From Corynebacterium callunae DSM 20147 (lineage in GTDB: Bacteria > Actinomycetota > Actinomycetes > Mycobacteriales > Mycobacteriaceae), in NCBI RefSeq assembly GCF_000344785.1, contig NC_020506.1, forward strand, positions 1,054,001 to 1,118,000: a stretch of 64,000 nucleotides of DNA, read 5' to 3'. Shown here in pieces: positions 1 to 8,551 of this stretch. The notes below the pieces were generated by a model. The model ran no database searches. It saw only the letters and a program-made list of their open reading frames with translations, and was not told the DNA's origin. How positions within the stretch are numbered: the first letter of the stretch is position 1; every line of letters starts with the position of its first letter. A program made the position numbers and the translations under genes.

Positions 1-2
1 TG

Positions 3-650
3 ATCTTTATGTACCTTAAAACTTCGGAGCCAGCTGCCGAAGGGGAGCCAGTTAAATTTAGCTTCCGCAGCATTATTACTCCTGCAGTGCTGCCAATTGG
101 CCTCTTTATGCTGCTGGTGGCTTTTGCGTATTCCGGAGTTATTGCTTATCTCAATGCCTACGCTGAAGATCGCGATGTACTCGCCGGAGCAGGGCTCTTC
201 TTCATTGCTTATTCCATTGCTATGTTCCTGATGCGTTCTTTCTTGGGCAAGCTGCAAGACCGCCGTGGTGACAATATTGTTGTCTTCTTCGGACTGATTT
301 TCTTCGCTTTGGCCTTGCTGGTTCTTTCCTTTGCACAGCAGAATTGGCAGGTCGTGGTGGCAGGTGTGTTCGCGGGCTTGGGCTATGGAACCTTGATGCC
401 AGCAGCGCAGTCCATCGCTGTTGGAGTAGTGGACCGCACACAATTTGGCTCTGCCTTCTCCACCTTGTTCCTCTTTGTGGATCTCGGCTTTGGTATCGGC
501 CCAATTTTGCTGGGTGGCATTTTGAGCGCGATTGGTTTTGGCTCCATGTACCTGATTTTGGCCGGCGTGGTAGTGCTCGCAGCGCTGTTTTATCTTTTAA
601 CCCACGCTCAGCATCCCCGTGCAAAACAGGGATTTTTGCCAGAAGTCTAG
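3..650 (+). CDS. MFS transporter, C-terminal part (gene begins before the window)
   Basis: The frame is open to the left edge, so the first methionine (position 9) is probably internal. About 213 residues remain, with six hydrophobic segments typical of the second half of a 12-helix major facilitator. Between the first pair of helices in this half is a short cytoplasmic loop with the MFS-like pattern GKLQDRRGD. The substrate cannot be read from this fragment; drug or sugar efflux are both possible. It converges on nadS with a 21-bp gap and no clear hairpin between them. Confidence 0.85.
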   Translation: MFMYLKTSEPAAEGEPVKFSFRSIITPAVLPIGLFMLLVAFAYSGVIAYLNAYAEDRDVLAGAGLFFIAYSIAMFLMRSFLGKLQDRRGDNIVVFFGLIFFALALLVLSFAQQNWQVVVAGVFAGLGYGTLMPAAQSIAVGVVDRTQFGSAFSTLFLFVDLGFGIGPILLGGILSAIGFGSMYLILAGVVVLAALFYLLTHAQHPRAKQGFLPEV

Positions 651-671
651 TTAATTTTAGATCTCGGCTTT

Positions 672-1763
672 TTAGTGCGGGGAGAAGCTGGAACGCACCG
701 TGGCAACTGCGCTTTTCAGCGCCTGCGCAGCAAAATCCACATCCTCCGGAGTGTGGGATGCTGAAAAAGTGAAGCGCACTGAGGTTCTGGCTAGATCTTC
801 GGAATAACCGAGCCCAAGCAAAACATGAGAAACCTCGCCTTGACCGCAGGCGGAGCCGGGGGAGCAAATAACTCCCAAACGCTCCAACTCCAACAACACG
901 GTTTCCGCACCGGTGCCCTCAAAAACAAAGGATGCATGTCCAGGTAGACGCATTGTCGGATGGCCACTAAGCTGCGCACCCTCAATCTCTAGCGCGGAAG
1001 TTATGAAACCGGAAAGGTCAGGAAAAAGCTCTTCCCGAGCCAGCTCCAAAGCGGTGGCAAAAGCAACTGCGCCGGCTACATTTTCGGTGCCGCTGCGTCG
1101 TCCTTTTTCTTGTCCGCCGCCATGAATAACAGGCTCCAAAGGCGCCTTAGACCATAAAGCGCCAATGCCTTTGGGTGCTCCCACTTTGTGTCCGGACAGA
1201 CTAATTGCAGAAACATCCAAGTCAAGTGGTAAATGTGCGGCCTGGACAGCATCAACATGAAAAGGCGCACTGGTTGCTTGAGCAAGCTCTGCTATTGGCT
1301 GAATGGTGCCGATTTCATTATTGGCGTAGTGCACACTGACCAAGGTGGTGTCCTCGCGGCTGAGCTGTTTTAGCTCTTCCGCACTGACTTGGCCATAACG
1401 ATCCGGAGTGAGCATGCTGATCTCAAAACCATGGAATCTTCGCAGATAATCCAAGGATTCCAAGACCGCTTTGTGCTCAAGAGGCGTGCTGATAATGTGC
1501 CGACCACGTGGATTTGCCAAGGCAATGCCCTTAATCGCCAAGTTATCGGCTTCGGTGCCGCCAGCAGTAAAAGTAATCTGCGTGGCTCTTTTGCCCAAAA
1601 CCTTGGCGATTGTTTGGCGTGCGCCTTTGAGTCCCTCGGCCGCAGCCCGGCCAAAGGCATGGGGGCTTGAGGGGTTGCCAAAGGTGCCGGTGAGATAGGG
1701 CCACATCGCCTCAAGTGCTTCTCGACGAACCCCAGTGGTGGCTGCATTATCTAGATAAAGCAT
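672..1763 (-). CDS. nadS: NifS-like cysteine desulfurase of the NAD operon
   Basis: PLP-dependent class V aminotransferase-fold protein of 363 residues, a normal NifS/IscS length. The Schiff-base lysine is K193 in SGHKVGAPKG. H97 (TPLEHKAV) and D171 (DAVQ) are the usual cofactor contacts, and the sulfur-accepting cysteine is C306 in CSPGSACGQG. The ATG directly follows the nadC stop (TAAATG), so the two are translationally coupled. In the C. glutamicum group this gene belongs to the ndnR-nadA-nadC-nadS operon, where it is thought to supply sulfur for the iron-sulfur cluster of NadA. General Fe-S or tRNA roles are less likely given this position. Confidence 0.93.
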   Translation of the reverse strand: MLYLDNAATTGVRREALEAMWPYLTGTFGNPSSPHAFGRAAAEGLKGARQTIAKVLGKRATQITFTAGGTEADNLAIKGIALANPRGRHIISTPLEHKAVLESLDYLRRFHGFEISMLTPDRYGQVSAEELKQLSREDTTLVSVHYANNEIGTIQPIAELAQATSAPFHVDAVQAAHLPLDLDVSAISLSGHKVGAPKGIGALWSKAPLEPVIHGGGQEKGRRSGTENVAGAVAFATALELAREELFPDLSGFITSALEIEGAQLSGHPTMRLPGHASFVFEGTGAETVLLELERLGVICSPGSACGQGEVSHVLLGLGYSEDLARTSVRFTFSASHTPEDVDFAAQALKSAVATVRSSFSPH

Positions 1764-2606
1764 TTATGCGACATCCAAACCCAGATCCAAGGCCTTGATG
1801 GAGTGGGTGAGCGCACCCACCGAGATGATGTCTACACCGGTGCGGGCAATATCTGCCACGGTATTAAGGTTTACTCCGCCAGATGCTTCTACTAGAGCAC
1901 GTCCTGCAATCTGAGCTACGCCTTTTTCCAGGTCAGCCAGGCTAAAGTTATCCAACATGATGGTATCCACACCTGCTGCAAGGACTGCATCAATTTGATC
2001 CAGGCGATCAACCTCCACCTCAATATGAGTGGTGTGTGGGATTTTTGCGCGTAGTGCTAGCAGTGCCTCGGTGACACTAATTCCCTCAGAGAGCAGACTC
2101 GCCAAGTGGTTGTCCTTGACCATCACGGCGTCGGAAAGCGTACTGCGGTGGTTAAAACCGCCACCATCGCGCACTGCTTGGCGCTCAATAAGACGCAGCC
2201 CAGGAGTAGTTTTCCGAGTATCCACAATACGAGCCTTGGTGCCAGCAATGGCATCCACATAACGGGCTGTCAAAGTAGCGATGGCAGAGGTGCGCTGCAC
2301 AAAGTTCAAGGCAATACGCTCTGCTCGTAAAATTGCACGCGCGCTACCAGTAATGGTGGCCAAGGTATCGCCTGCATTAAAGGCAGCGCCATCGCGAATA
2401 AATAGTTCCACGGAAAGCGTCTGATCAACCTGGTGGAATGCAGTTTTTACCAGCTCAACGCCACTAAATACACCGGGCTCACGAGCGACCAGCCGTGCGG
2501 TCATGACCGCCGTGGCAGGAACCAGATTTTCGGAGGTGATATCTCCCCACGGCGCGTCCTCTTTTAAAGCTGCGCTGACAATTGCATCAAGAGAAGACCG
2601 TATCAT
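1764..2606 (-). CDS. nadC: Nicotinate-nucleotide pyrophosphorylase (quinolinate phosphoribosyltransferase)
   Basis: Converts quinolinate and PRPP to nicotinate mononucleotide, CO2 and PPi, the third step of de novo NAD synthesis. The 280 residues match the family length. Conserved basic active-site residues are visible: R131-K132 in DTRKTTPGLR, H153-R154 in NHRSTLSD, and K164/H167 in MVKDNHL. The C-terminal barrel ends with ISVGALTHS. The start codon overlaps the nadA stop by 4 bases and the stop abuts nadS, so it is a middle gene of the operon. Confidence 0.96.
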   Translation of the reverse strand: MIRSSLDAIVSAALKEDAPWGDITSENLVPATAVMTARLVAREPGVFSGVELVKTAFHQVDQTLSVELFIRDGAAFNAGDTLATITGSARAILRAERIALNFVQRTSAIATLTARYVDAIAGTKARIVDTRKTTPGLRLIERQAVRDGGGFNHRSTLSDAVMVKDNHLASLLSEGISVTEALLALRAKIPHTTHIEVEVDRLDQIDAVLAAGVDTIMLDNFSLADLEKGVAQIAGRALVEASGGVNLNTVADIARTGVDIISVGALTHSIKALDLGLDVA

Positions 2607-3874
2607 TTGGTATTGCCATTCGCTAGTGGAACCACCGAAAGCATTCTCTCGAGAGCAACACGTGCAGGATCAGCAGTTGCTGCATCCACGGTGATTTGGT
2701 TGATGATATTTCCTTCTACCAGCTCCTCCAGGGCCCATGCTAAATAACCCGGGTGAATGCGGTACATAGTGGAGCAAGGGCAAATAACGGGATCCAGGCA
2801 GAAGATATGGTGCTGCGGGTATTGGGCAGCCAGGCGTTGTACCAGGTTAATCTCGGTTCCAATGGCAAAGGTGCTGCCAGCTGGAGCTGTCTGGATAGCC
2901 TTGACAATAAAATCGGTGGATCCCGCAGAATCGGCGGCATCAACAACTTCCATGGGTGATTCGGGGTGCACAATCACGTGCACATCAGGGAATTCCGCAC
3001 GCGCTTTCTCAATCTGAGCCACATTAAAACGCTTGTGAACAGAGCAAAAACCATGCCAGAGCAAGACCTTTGCATTTTCCAACTCTTCGACAGTGTTTCC
3101 ACCAAGCGGCTTATTAGGATTCCACAATGGCATTTGGTCAAGGCCAATTCCCATTGCTTTTGCGGTGTTGCGGCCCAGGTGTTGATCAGGGAAGAAGAGC
3201 ACTCTTTGGCCACGTTCAAAAGCCCATTCCAATACAGCGCGGGCATTAGAAGAGGTACACACAATGCCACCGTGCTGGCCGACAAAACCTTTAAGCGCAG
3301 CAGAAGAATTCATATAGGTAACGGGAATGAGCACTTCATCGCCATAAATCTCGGTGAGCTGCTCCCAACAATCCTCCACCGAATCCAGGTCGGCCATATC
3401 TGCCATGGAGCAGCCAGCAGCCAGATTAGGCAAAATCACTGCCTGTTCAGGGGAGGAGAGAAGATCAGCAGTTTCAGCCATAAAGTGCACCCCGCAAAAA
3501 ACAATGGCTTCTGCTTCCGGGCGGGTTTTAGCAGCGCGTGCGAGTTGGAAAGAATCGCCCACAAAATCAGCATGCGCAATGATCTCATCACGTTGATAAA
3601 AGTGACCAAGAATAACTACACGATCACCGAGCGTAGCTTTTGCATCGCGAATCTTTTGGTGCAGTTCTTCGTCGCTAAGCCCCTGGTATTTTGGCGGCAG
3701 CACCTGCTGGCGCGGGGAGTGGACCGGGATGGGGTCGCTTTGCGACGCCCCGGGGCCGTAGGTGTCAGGCATTCCGGGGGTGTCAAGGAACCAGGGGCCC
3801 TGCTTGAGGTCGGAATTGCAACTGTCCCCACTTTGAATGGCGTGGTTGACAGAAGGATCAATGGTTGAGGTCAT
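2603..3874 (-). CDS. nadA: Quinolinate synthase NadA
   Basis: Condenses iminoaspartate with dihydroxyacetone phosphate to quinolinate using a [4Fe-4S] cluster. The 423 residues include an N-terminal extension of about 60 residues, as in actinobacterial NadA. Likely cluster ligands are C127 (FCGVHFMAET), C206 (IVCTSSNA) and one of C365/C367 (CPCSTM). The HFYQ substrate motif is at residues 91-94. The ATG lies inside the last codons of ndnR (17-base overlap), tying its translation to the regulator. Two copies of the GCTTNNCGACG word (positions 3670 and 3737) fall in the 5' part of the gene. Confidence 0.96.
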   Translation of the reverse strand: MTSTIDPSVNHAIQSGDSCNSDLKQGPWFLDTPGMPDTYGPGASQSDPIPVHSPRQQVLPPKYQGLSDEELHQKIRDAKATLGDRVVILGHFYQRDEIIAHADFVGDSFQLARAAKTRPEAEAIVFCGVHFMAETADLLSSPEQAVILPNLAAGCSMADMADLDSVEDCWEQLTEIYGDEVLIPVTYMNSSAALKGFVGQHGGIVCTSSNARAVLEWAFERGQRVLFFPDQHLGRNTAKAMGIGLDQMPLWNPNKPLGGNTVEELENAKVLLWHGFCSVHKRFNVAQIEKARAEFPDVHVIVHPESPMEVVDAADSAGSTDFIVKAIQTAPAGSTFAIGTEINLVQRLAAQYPQHHIFCLDPVICPCSTMYRIHPGYLAWALEELVEGNIINQITVDAATADPARVALERMLSVVPLANGNTK

Positions 3875-4532
3875 AATAAGCCTGCTTCAGGTTCTTGTAG
3901 CGGAATAGTTTTGGAGGTCTGTGCGGGGTTCCCGTGAGGACTTCGCCGGTATCGATGAGCTCGGGTATGGTGGCCACGGATCTTCGAAAATTAGCGGCAT
4001 CAAGTTTGTGCCCCAAAACCGCTTCATGAACGCTGCGCAATTGCGAAATGGTGAATTTCTCACCCAGGAATGAATGCGCAATATCGGCGTATTCCACCTT
4101 GGTTCTTAGTCTTTCCAAGGCGTATTCAACAATGTCATTATGATCAAAAGCCAGCTCAGGCAGGTGATCTGCAGGGAACCATTGCACATTATCGCCAGGG
4201 ATTGCAGCAGCTACTTCATCTGCGCGCACTAACGCCCAATAGACCACAGAAATAACTCTTGCAGTGGGGGAGCGATCAACTTGGCCAAAGGTATAAAGCT
4301 GTTCCACATAACTTGGATGCAGGCCAGTAGTTTCTGCCAAGGTACGAGCCGCAGCTGTTTCTAATTCCTCATCTACTGGCAACCAGCCACCAGGGAGCGC
4401 CCATTTGTTCAGGTCGGGCTCTCGTGTGCGAGGAACAAAAGGCGTCCATAAACAGGGGACGTCATCTTTATTGGGGCGCATCGCAAAAATAACCGTAGAC
4501 ACGGCCATGCGAATTTTGGCACCTTGTGCCAT
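3858..4532 (-). CDS. ndnR: Nudix-related transcriptional repressor of NAD biosynthesis (NrtR type)
   Basis: A 224-residue protein with an N-terminal Nudix-like domain (about 1-145) and a C-terminal winged-helix domain (about 150-224), the NrtR architecture. The Nudix box is degenerate: the region LPVDEELETAAARTLAETTG lacks the REXXEE catalytic core, so it should sense a ligand rather than hydrolyse one. NrtR-family members typically sense ADP-ribose or NAD-related molecules. It is the first gene of the nad operon. Three matching dyad sites lie in its own promoter region (4545-4617), consistent with autoregulation. Confidence 0.92.
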   Translation of the reverse strand: MAQGAKIRMAVSTVIFAMRPNKDDVPCLWTPFVPRTREPDLNKWALPGGWLPVDEELETAAARTLAETTGLHPSYVEQLYTFGQVDRSPTARVISVVYWALVRADEVAAAIPGDNVQWFPADHLPELAFDHNDIVEYALERLRTKVEYADIAHSFLGEKFTISQLRSVHEAVLGHKLDAANFRRSVATIPELIDTGEVLTGTPHRPPKLFRYKNLKQAYYDLNH

Positions 4533-4544
4533 GCAAACCCCTTA

Positions 4545-4617
4545 AGGTCTAAGTGACTTTAACTAGATGCACATCTTATAGTCATTCTGACCTAAAGGGA
4601 AGAGGTCTATTATGACT
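4545..4617. promoter_or_regulatory. Three AGGTC-N4/5-TGACT dyads: candidate NdnR operators
   Basis: Three copies of one near-palindrome lie between ndnR and the divergent membrane-protein gene. They are AGGTCTAAGTGACT (4545-4558), AGTCATTCTGACCT (4580-4593, the same motif on the other strand) and AGGTCTATTATGACT (4603-4617, spacer one base longer). The first is 13 bases upstream of the ndnR start. Position and repetition point to the binding region of NdnR. This is inference; the exact NdnR consensus was not checked. Confidence 0.6.
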
Positions 4618-4654
4618 TTTAATTATTAAGACACAAAAGAAATGGTGGAAAACT

Positions 4655-5575
4655 GTGTTAGCTGTGCTCTTTGGGGTAGTGGTGGGCTCACTAATGCCGG
4701 TTCAAACCTCGGTTAATAATCGGTTGCGTTTTTCAGTTGGTGCGCCTTTGTTGGCCAGCTTCATTTCATTTTTTATTGGCACCATCACGCTGATCATTGC
4801 AACCTGGATGACCAGTGGCACTCCGATTCCAAATTTTGCAGCAACTAGCGGGGAACCCTGGTGGATTTTCACTGGTGGCGCACTCGGAGTGGTGTTGTTA
4901 ACTGGCAATATTTTGCTCTTCCCACGCGTTGGCAGTGTTCAAACTGTCATTTTGCCCATCAGTGGCCAAATCCTCATGGGCCTGCTCATTGATGCTTTTG
5001 GTCTCTTTAATTCTCCTCAAACTCCACTTTCCCCGCTGCGTATTATTGGCGCAATGGCAGTAATGCTGGGCTCCCTCGCAGTGGTTGGCGTAGTAGGTGG
5101 GAGGGGGCGTCGAGAAGCGTCTGCAGTTCAGAGCCCGGCAATTTGGCTGTGGCGCGCATTGGGCGTGGTCATGGGTATGTGCTCGGCAACGCAAGTGGCA
5201 GTCAATGGCCGACTCGGGCGGATTTTAGGTTCGGCAGTGGAAGCCGCCCTGATTTCCTTCTGTGTGGGCACAACTGTGCTATTTGTCCTGCTCCTGGCCT
5301 CGCGCACACGCTGGCGTGGCCTCGGCGCCGGCCCTAATCCGTGGTGGATGTGGTTGGGCGGAGTGCTGGGTGCCACGATCATCTTCAGCATGGCCCTGTT
5401 AGGGCCAATTATTGGCACCGGGGTGACGGTAGTGGCAACGTTGCTGGGCATGATGCTCGCAAGTTTGCTTATCGACGCCTTCGGGCTGCTCAATAGCACC
5501 CGGCGCGAAGTTCGCCTCCCGCAGATTGTGGGCCTTTTGGTGATTATTGCAGGTGTGGCCCTAATTCGGCTTTAA
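4655..5575 (+). CDS. DMT-superfamily membrane protein with duplicated YdcZ (DUF606) domains
   Basis: Integral membrane protein of 306 residues, about ten hydrophobic helices in two homologous halves, each opening with a similar GxxxGSLMPVQTSVNNRL or GMCSATQVAVNGRL segment. This is the DUF606/YdcZ duplication within the drug/metabolite transporter superfamily. No substrate is known. The GTG start is preceded by GGTGGA about 8 bases upstream; the ATG at 4642 is out of frame. It is divergent from ndnR, and one NdnR-like dyad ends 37 bases before its start, so it could respond to NAD status. It overlaps the convergent next gene by 4 bases. Confidence 0.85.
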   Translation: MLAVLFGVVVGSLMPVQTSVNNRLRFSVGAPLLASFISFFIGTITLIIATWMTSGTPIPNFAATSGEPWWIFTGGALGVVLLTGNILLFPRVGSVQTVILPISGQILMGLLIDAFGLFNSPQTPLSPLRIIGAMAVMLGSLAVVGVVGGRGRREASAVQSPAIWLWRALGVVMGMCSATQVAVNGRLGRILGSAVEAALISFCVGTTVLFVLLLASRTRWRGLGAGPNPWWMWLGGVLGATIIFSMALLGPIIGTGVTVVATLLGMMLASLLIDAFGLLNSTRREVRLPQIVGLLVIIAGVALIRL

Positions 5576-6189
5576 ATCTGGAAGGACTCTCCAACCTTTA
5601 AGGGCACATAGTTGGAGTTGTGCTCAGCGCCCAGCAGTGTGAGGAATTTCTTATTGATAGCCAAGCCGTAGTCATTGACAATGCCATCATGAATCCCGAT
5701 GAAGTTCAACGGTGGATACTTCTTTAAGTATTCCTCGATATCAAGCATTTTTAGCCACGGCCCATTAACTGGTAGCAAAGCTAATTCCACGCCTTTGATG
5801 GGCGGAAAAGCATCACCCGGATGCAGAACCCGGCCATTAATTAAGTAACCAATATTCTCACCGAGGCCTTGAGAATGCAGCAGACGAGCATGCTGGGAAC
5901 CAACAACCTCAATTCGGAAATCACCCACATTAAAGGTGTGGCCGTGGTCCACAATGTGCACCTCAATATTTAGTTGGTGTGCCACTGAACGGGGAGCGTA
6001 GATTTCCATGGACTTATCCAAAATCGCAGGGTCCAGGTGATCTGGGTGATTGTGGGTAAAGAGGATGGTGGCACCGCTGAGATCAGGAGCACCGAAACTG
6101 CCCGGATCAATAATGAGGCGGGAATCTTTGTATGCAATTTCCACACACGCATGAACATGCCGAGTGATCTTAATTGGAGCAGTTTCCAT
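5572..6189 (-). CDS. Metallo-beta-lactamase-fold hydrolase
   Basis: A 205-residue protein of the UlaG-like (L-ascorbate-6-phosphate lactonase-related) branch of the metallo-beta-lactamase superfamily. The metal-binding HxHxDH signature is present as HNHPDH near residue 46, with further metal-ligand candidates in the ..HPGDAF.. and GIHDGIVND segments. The physiological substrate cannot be told from sequence. It sits head to tail behind the AlkD-like gene (26-bp gap) and may be co-transcribed with it. The ATG is preceded by AAGGAG. Confidence 0.85.
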   Translation of the reverse strand: METAPIKITRHVHACVEIAYKDSRLIIDPGSFGAPDLSGATILFTHNHPDHLDPAILDKSMEIYAPRSVAHQLNIEVHIVDHGHTFNVGDFRIEVVGSQHARLLHSQGLGENIGYLINGRVLHPGDAFPPIKGVELALLPVNGPWLKMLDIEEYLKKYPPLNFIGIHDGIVNDYGLAINKKFLTLLGAEHNSNYVPLKVGESFQI

Positions 6190-6215
6190 GGTTTCTCCTT
6201 ATTATTTCAGCATTA

Positions 6216-7334
6216 TTACCGTGGATGAGAAGAAGCTCCGCTGAGCTCAAAAGGAAACTCAGCGGATTGCTGACCATTAACTTGTAGCGCCAGAGTGTGA
6301 GTGCCATCGTAATAGCGACGAGTACTAATCGGCTTAAAAAGATGCTTGCGATTGAGGATCTTTACTTCGCCTGGCGCTAATGCCAGAGTGGTGAGCTTAA
6401 AAGTTTTGGGAGTGCGCTTGCCATTAGCTTTTTGATGGTTGATCACATAATCCACCGCCACCCGAGCAACTTCGGTGCCTTTATTGTGCAACTTCGCAGA
6501 AAATTCAACCGAGCCAGGAAATTCAATCTGCGTTTCATGCAGCTCGAGGTGCGTGATGTCTACTGCTTGGCTGTTGAATCCCAGCACTGCCAAAGCTCCC
6601 GGGTCTCCCTTTTTAATAAGCGTGCGCAAGGCATGCTTGACCAGCTTCTTGGTTTCCGCACTGGAATCTTTAGACCAAGACTCCACAGTCTTAACTACCT
6701 GCTCAGGGATGTCTCGGCTTAAGTCATTTAGATGATTGGCTACCGAACGCCGCACATATTCCGATTTATCCTGCTTGAGGGTTTCCAAGATGGGGAGGGT
6801 AATCCCCTTATTTTCCTGGAGCTCGGGAATCCGCAGCGCCCAGGGCGAATACGGCCGCGTACCTTCGCTTGCCAAGCGACGAATATGCTCATCCTCTGAG
6901 TTAGCCCAGCTTTGGGCTTTTTCCAAGGTCTGATGCAGATCAGCGCGCAGCATTAAACGCAGTGCAAACTCCGCAGTTAGCCGAGAAGTCAAGGAGGCCA
7001 AGAGATCCAGACCCTCATCAAAGGCCTGGGGAGAATCTGCTGTAATGGCGCGCCGGGCAGTCGCGACAGTAATAGGCCAAACCATCCACCCATCGAGACC
7101 TGGGGATACATCGCGGGCATTAATGATGATCTCCCTAAAAGGTGCCCACTCCAGAGGCGCATCTGCCAAAATGGCCGCGGCGAGATGATCGCTGCGCTCC
7201 CTCAATGCCAAGCCATCAAGCTGTTGGCTGGCAACGGCAAGCTGTGGAAATTCACCGGCTGGGTAGGCAGCATCAAGAATCTCGTGGAGGTCTATTACTA
7301 CTTTTTGTCCCAGGAGCTCATCTGCAGTGGGCAT
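6216..7334 (-). CDS. AlkD-like HEAT-repeat DNA alkylation repair protein
   Basis: A 372-residue protein. Residues about 1-245 form an all-helical HEAT-like repeat region related to AlkC/AlkD DNA glycosylases (RRLASEGTRPYSPW, YVRRSVANHLNDLS). Residues about 260-372 form a beta-rich extension (FSAKLHNKGTEVARVAVDYVINH, Ig-like in appearance). The family excises alkylated bases such as N3- or N7-methylpurines without base flipping. The C-terminal extension is found in actinobacterial homologues. It is probably transcribed with the metallo-beta-lactamase-fold gene downstream. A DNA-repair role is family-based. Confidence 0.8.
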   Translation of the reverse strand: MPTADELLGQKVVIDLHEILDAAYPAGEFPQLAVASQQLDGLALRERSDHLAAAILADAPLEWAPFREIIINARDVSPGLDGWMVWPITVATARRAITADSPQAFDEGLDLLASLTSRLTAEFALRLMLRADLHQTLEKAQSWANSEDEHIRRLASEGTRPYSPWALRIPELQENKGITLPILETLKQDKSEYVRRSVANHLNDLSRDIPEQVVKTVESWSKDSSAETKKLVKHALRTLIKKGDPGALAVLGFNSQAVDITHLELHETQIEFPGSVEFSAKLHNKGTEVARVAVDYVINHQKANGKRTPKTFKLTTLALAPGEVKILNRKHLFKPISTRRYYDGTHTLALQVNGQQSAEFPFELSGASSHPR

Positions 7335-7379
7335 TATTTTCCTTAATGGTGGTGCTAGTTGGCGATGGATTTGATGGGA

Positions 7380-8438
7380 TCAAGGGACGCGCTTGGTCCA
7401 CGCTTCAGTGGCGTATTTGCTGTCCACTAATTCTTGAACTGCCTGGAAATCTGCTTCACTCAACTCCGCAGGCTTGGCGCCATAACGGCTGCTAAAGGTG
7501 TTCTTCAGGGTATCGATGATTTCTGCGCGAGTGGCACCAGTTTGGCGGCGCAAAGGATCCACTCGTTTTTTCGCGCTGCGGATGCCTTTATCGGAAATCT
7601 TGACCTTGCCAATGCGCAAAACCTGCGTCATCATGTCTGCATCAATGTCATAAGACATGGTTACGTGGTGCAGGACCGCCCCGGCGCGCCGCTTTTGAGC
7701 AGCGCCACCAATTTTTCCACCGGTGGAAGTGATGTCATTGATCGGGACATACCACGCATCAACGCCATGTTGTTTTAATGCAGCAAGCACCCAGCGATCT
7801 AGATATTCATAGGACTGCTCATAACTTAAGCCTGCTACCAGTGATTCCGGAGCATAGAGAGAGTAGGTAATGCAGTTGCCACCCTCCATAAACATTGCAC
7901 CACCACCAGAGATACGGCGCACTACCGTGACTCCATGTTCGGCAACACCGGCAGGATTAATCTCATTGACATAAGACTGATAACTGCCAATTACTGTGGC
8001 GCGGTCATTCCAGTTCCAAATTCGCATGGTTGGGCCACGTTGACCATTGACTACTTGATCAAGCAAAAGCTCATCAAGTGCAACGTTTACCGCAGTGGGC
8101 AGGGGACCGGGATCAAGGATTTCCCACTCAAAATCGGTGAAGTCTTGGGCACCGCTAATCGCACGGCGCACGGCGAGGGCAATATCGCTGCTGGAAAAAC
8201 CGTGAAGCTCAACATTGTCGAATTGGCCTAAGGCTGCATCGATTCTGGCTGCTAAATCCTGGGCGCTGTCACTGGTAGAAGCACCTTTGAGGGATTGACC
8301 TAAAGCAAAGAAGGCTTCATCAGGCTCGAGGAAAAAATCGCCGGAAACCTGCACATTAGTAATGGTGTCTTCTTCGGTGGTGACATCAACAACCACCAAT
8401 TTTCCACCGGGAACTTTGATTTCGAAATGATGTTTCAT
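7380..8438 (-). CDS. lplA: Lipoate-protein ligase A with N-terminal accessory domain
   Basis: Attaches lipoate to lipoyl domains of 2-oxoacid dehydrogenase or glycine-cleavage proteins. From the ATG at 8438 it is 352 residues. Residues about 1-95 resemble the small LplA accessory domain that is usually C-terminal (VPGGKLVVVDV, VSGDFFLEPDEA). The catalytic domain follows, with the RRISGGGAMF nucleotide loop and the conserved lysine in GGKIGGAAQKRR. An upstream start at 8504 is possible, but the 22 extra residues look unrelated. GGA precedes the chosen ATG by about 5 bases. OdhA in this window lacks its own lipoyl domain and depends on a lipoylated partner. Confidence 0.88.
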   Translation of the reverse strand: MKHHFEIKVPGGKLVVVDVTTEEDTITNVQVSGDFFLEPDEAFFALGQSLKGASTSDSAQDLAARIDAALGQFDNVELHGFSSSDIALAVRRAISGAQDFTDFEWEILDPGPLPTAVNVALDELLLDQVVNGQRGPTMRIWNWNDRATVIGSYQSYVNEINPAGVAEHGVTVVRRISGGGAMFMEGGNCITYSLYAPESLVAGLSYEQSYEYLDRWVLAALKQHGVDAWYVPINDITSTGGKIGGAAQKRRAGAVLHHVTMSYDIDADMMTQVLRIGKVKISDKGIRSAKKRVDPLRRQTGATRAEIIDTLKNTFSSRYGAKPAELSEADFQAVQELVDSKYATEAWTKRVP

Positions 8439-8551
8439 TATTCCGATAATACGCCGGTTTTTGGGAAGGTTGATATCTGCTAAATCCTGCGAGATGTGGG
8501 CCAAAAGGGTTACTTTAGCGAAGAATAAAATCCTGTCTTATTCTGGATGTT

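Noticed and set aside
4642..4654. ATG upstream of the YdcZ-type gene as its start
   Set aside because: The ATG at 4642 is out of frame with the gene; the GTG at 4655 fits the first helix.
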